NCBI RefSeq assembly: GCF_918741295.1
Contig: NZ_CAKKNB010000002.1
Coordinates: 1,030,174-1,094,173, forward strand
DNA: 64,000 nucleotides
DNA from: Aquabacterium sp. CECT 9606
GTDB lineage: Bacteria > Pseudomonadota > Gammaproteobacteria > Burkholderiales > Burkholderiaceae_C
Reading direction: 5' to 3'
Each line of letters opens with the position of its first letter. Positions within the stretch are counted from its first letter, which is position 1. A program made the position numbers and the translations under genes. The notes below the pieces were generated by a model, which made no database searches, was not told the origin of the DNA, and saw only the letters and a program-made list of their open reading frames with translations. Below are positions 63,874-64,000 of this stretch, piece by piece.

Positions 63874-64000
63874 TGAACCGCCCCGGGTTTTGAGGAGGCT
63901 CTAACTCTTGAGAAGATAGAGCCATGAGCAAGTCGAACAAGTTTTCCCCCGAGGTACGCGAACGCGCCGTTCGTCTGGTGCAGGAGCATCGAGGCGAATA
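63874..64000 (+). mobile_element. Left end of an IS3-family element, cut by window
   Basis: TGAACCGCCCCGGGTTTTGA (from 63874) looks like the terminal inverted repeat of IS3-family elements common in Betaproteobacteria. A transposase OrfA-like gene starts 50 bases inside. The right end lies beyond the window. Confidence 0.7.
63924..64000 (+). CDS. IS3-family transposase OrfA, 5' part only
   Basis: The reading frame MSKSNKFSPEVRERAVRLVQ runs into the window edge after 25 residues. The N-terminus is typical of the helix-turn-helix OrfA of IS3-family elements, and the charged segment REHRGE fits. The remainder, with any frameshift to OrfB, is outside the window. Confidence 0.85.
   Translation, partial: MSKSNKFSPEVRERAVRLVQEHRGE

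Noticed and set aside
1..64000. CRISPR arrays, prophage modules, rRNA genes
   Set aside because: No regular repeat-spacer pattern, no phage structural or integrase genes and no rRNA sequence were seen.

Overview
The window is about 63% GC by eye, gene-dense and without rRNA. It looks like the chromosome of a betaproteobacterium of the order Burkholderiales, near Comamonadaceae, Aquabacterium or Leptothrix. The evidence is the set of core genes (glnE, yhdP, PTS-IIA/ptsH, queC, proA, ubiH-like, ispB with tRNA-Pro, NadE, YggL, CsbD, BLUF) and their style. The genus is an inference.

Layout. 1-17.6 kb: glnE (C-terminus cut by the window edge), yhdP, a TlpA-like lipoprotein, a degenerate kinase/receiver protein, a mannose-type IIA with HPr but no enzyme I beside it, an outer-membrane MetA/SphA-type channel, a chalcone-isomerase-like protein, the queC-lemA-M48 peptidase operon and a ferredoxin-NADP reductase. 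17.6-24 kb: an SMP-30/strictosidine-synthase-like protein, a TauE-type exporter, proA, small Cys-rich and secreted proteins, a UbiH-type hydroxylase, ispB and tRNA-Pro(CGG). 24-28.2 kb: a nitrate module in which an ANTAR antiterminator protein is transcribed divergently from a NarK-type transporter and the FAD half of NirB. Its control region holds a sigma-54-like promoter, a hexaloop RNA hairpin and a terminator. 30-37.4 kb: a guanidine-I riboswitch upstream of permease, ATPase, two urea-carboxylase-associated proteins and a urea/guanidine carboxylase.

37.6-42 kb: an OmpR-type regulator, a chemoreceptor and a three-PAS histidine kinase. 42-53 kb: housekeeping and stress genes, including a DD-carboxypeptidase, YfcG-type GST, PEBP, CNBD-FAD reductase, CreA, exonuclease III, thioredoxin, isochorismatase-like hydrolase and NadE. 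53.3-57.5 kb: a tight OYE / SMP-30 / phytanoyl-CoA-dioxygenase-like operon facing a TetR regulator. 57.5-61.9 kb: a signalling stretch with a chemoreceptor behind a possible FliA promoter, an EAL phosphodiesterase, a BLUF photoreceptor and CsbD.

62-64 kb: accessory DNA with lower GC. It carries a three-gene operon of RelE/HigB-like toxin, XRE antitoxin and SecB-like chaperone, a toxin-antitoxin-chaperone (TAC) system, with a perfect 18-bp palindrome as likely operator. An IS3-family element cut by the window edge follows. This TAC operon, the sigma-54/ANTAR leader and the incomplete guanidine operon are the most interesting parts of the window.
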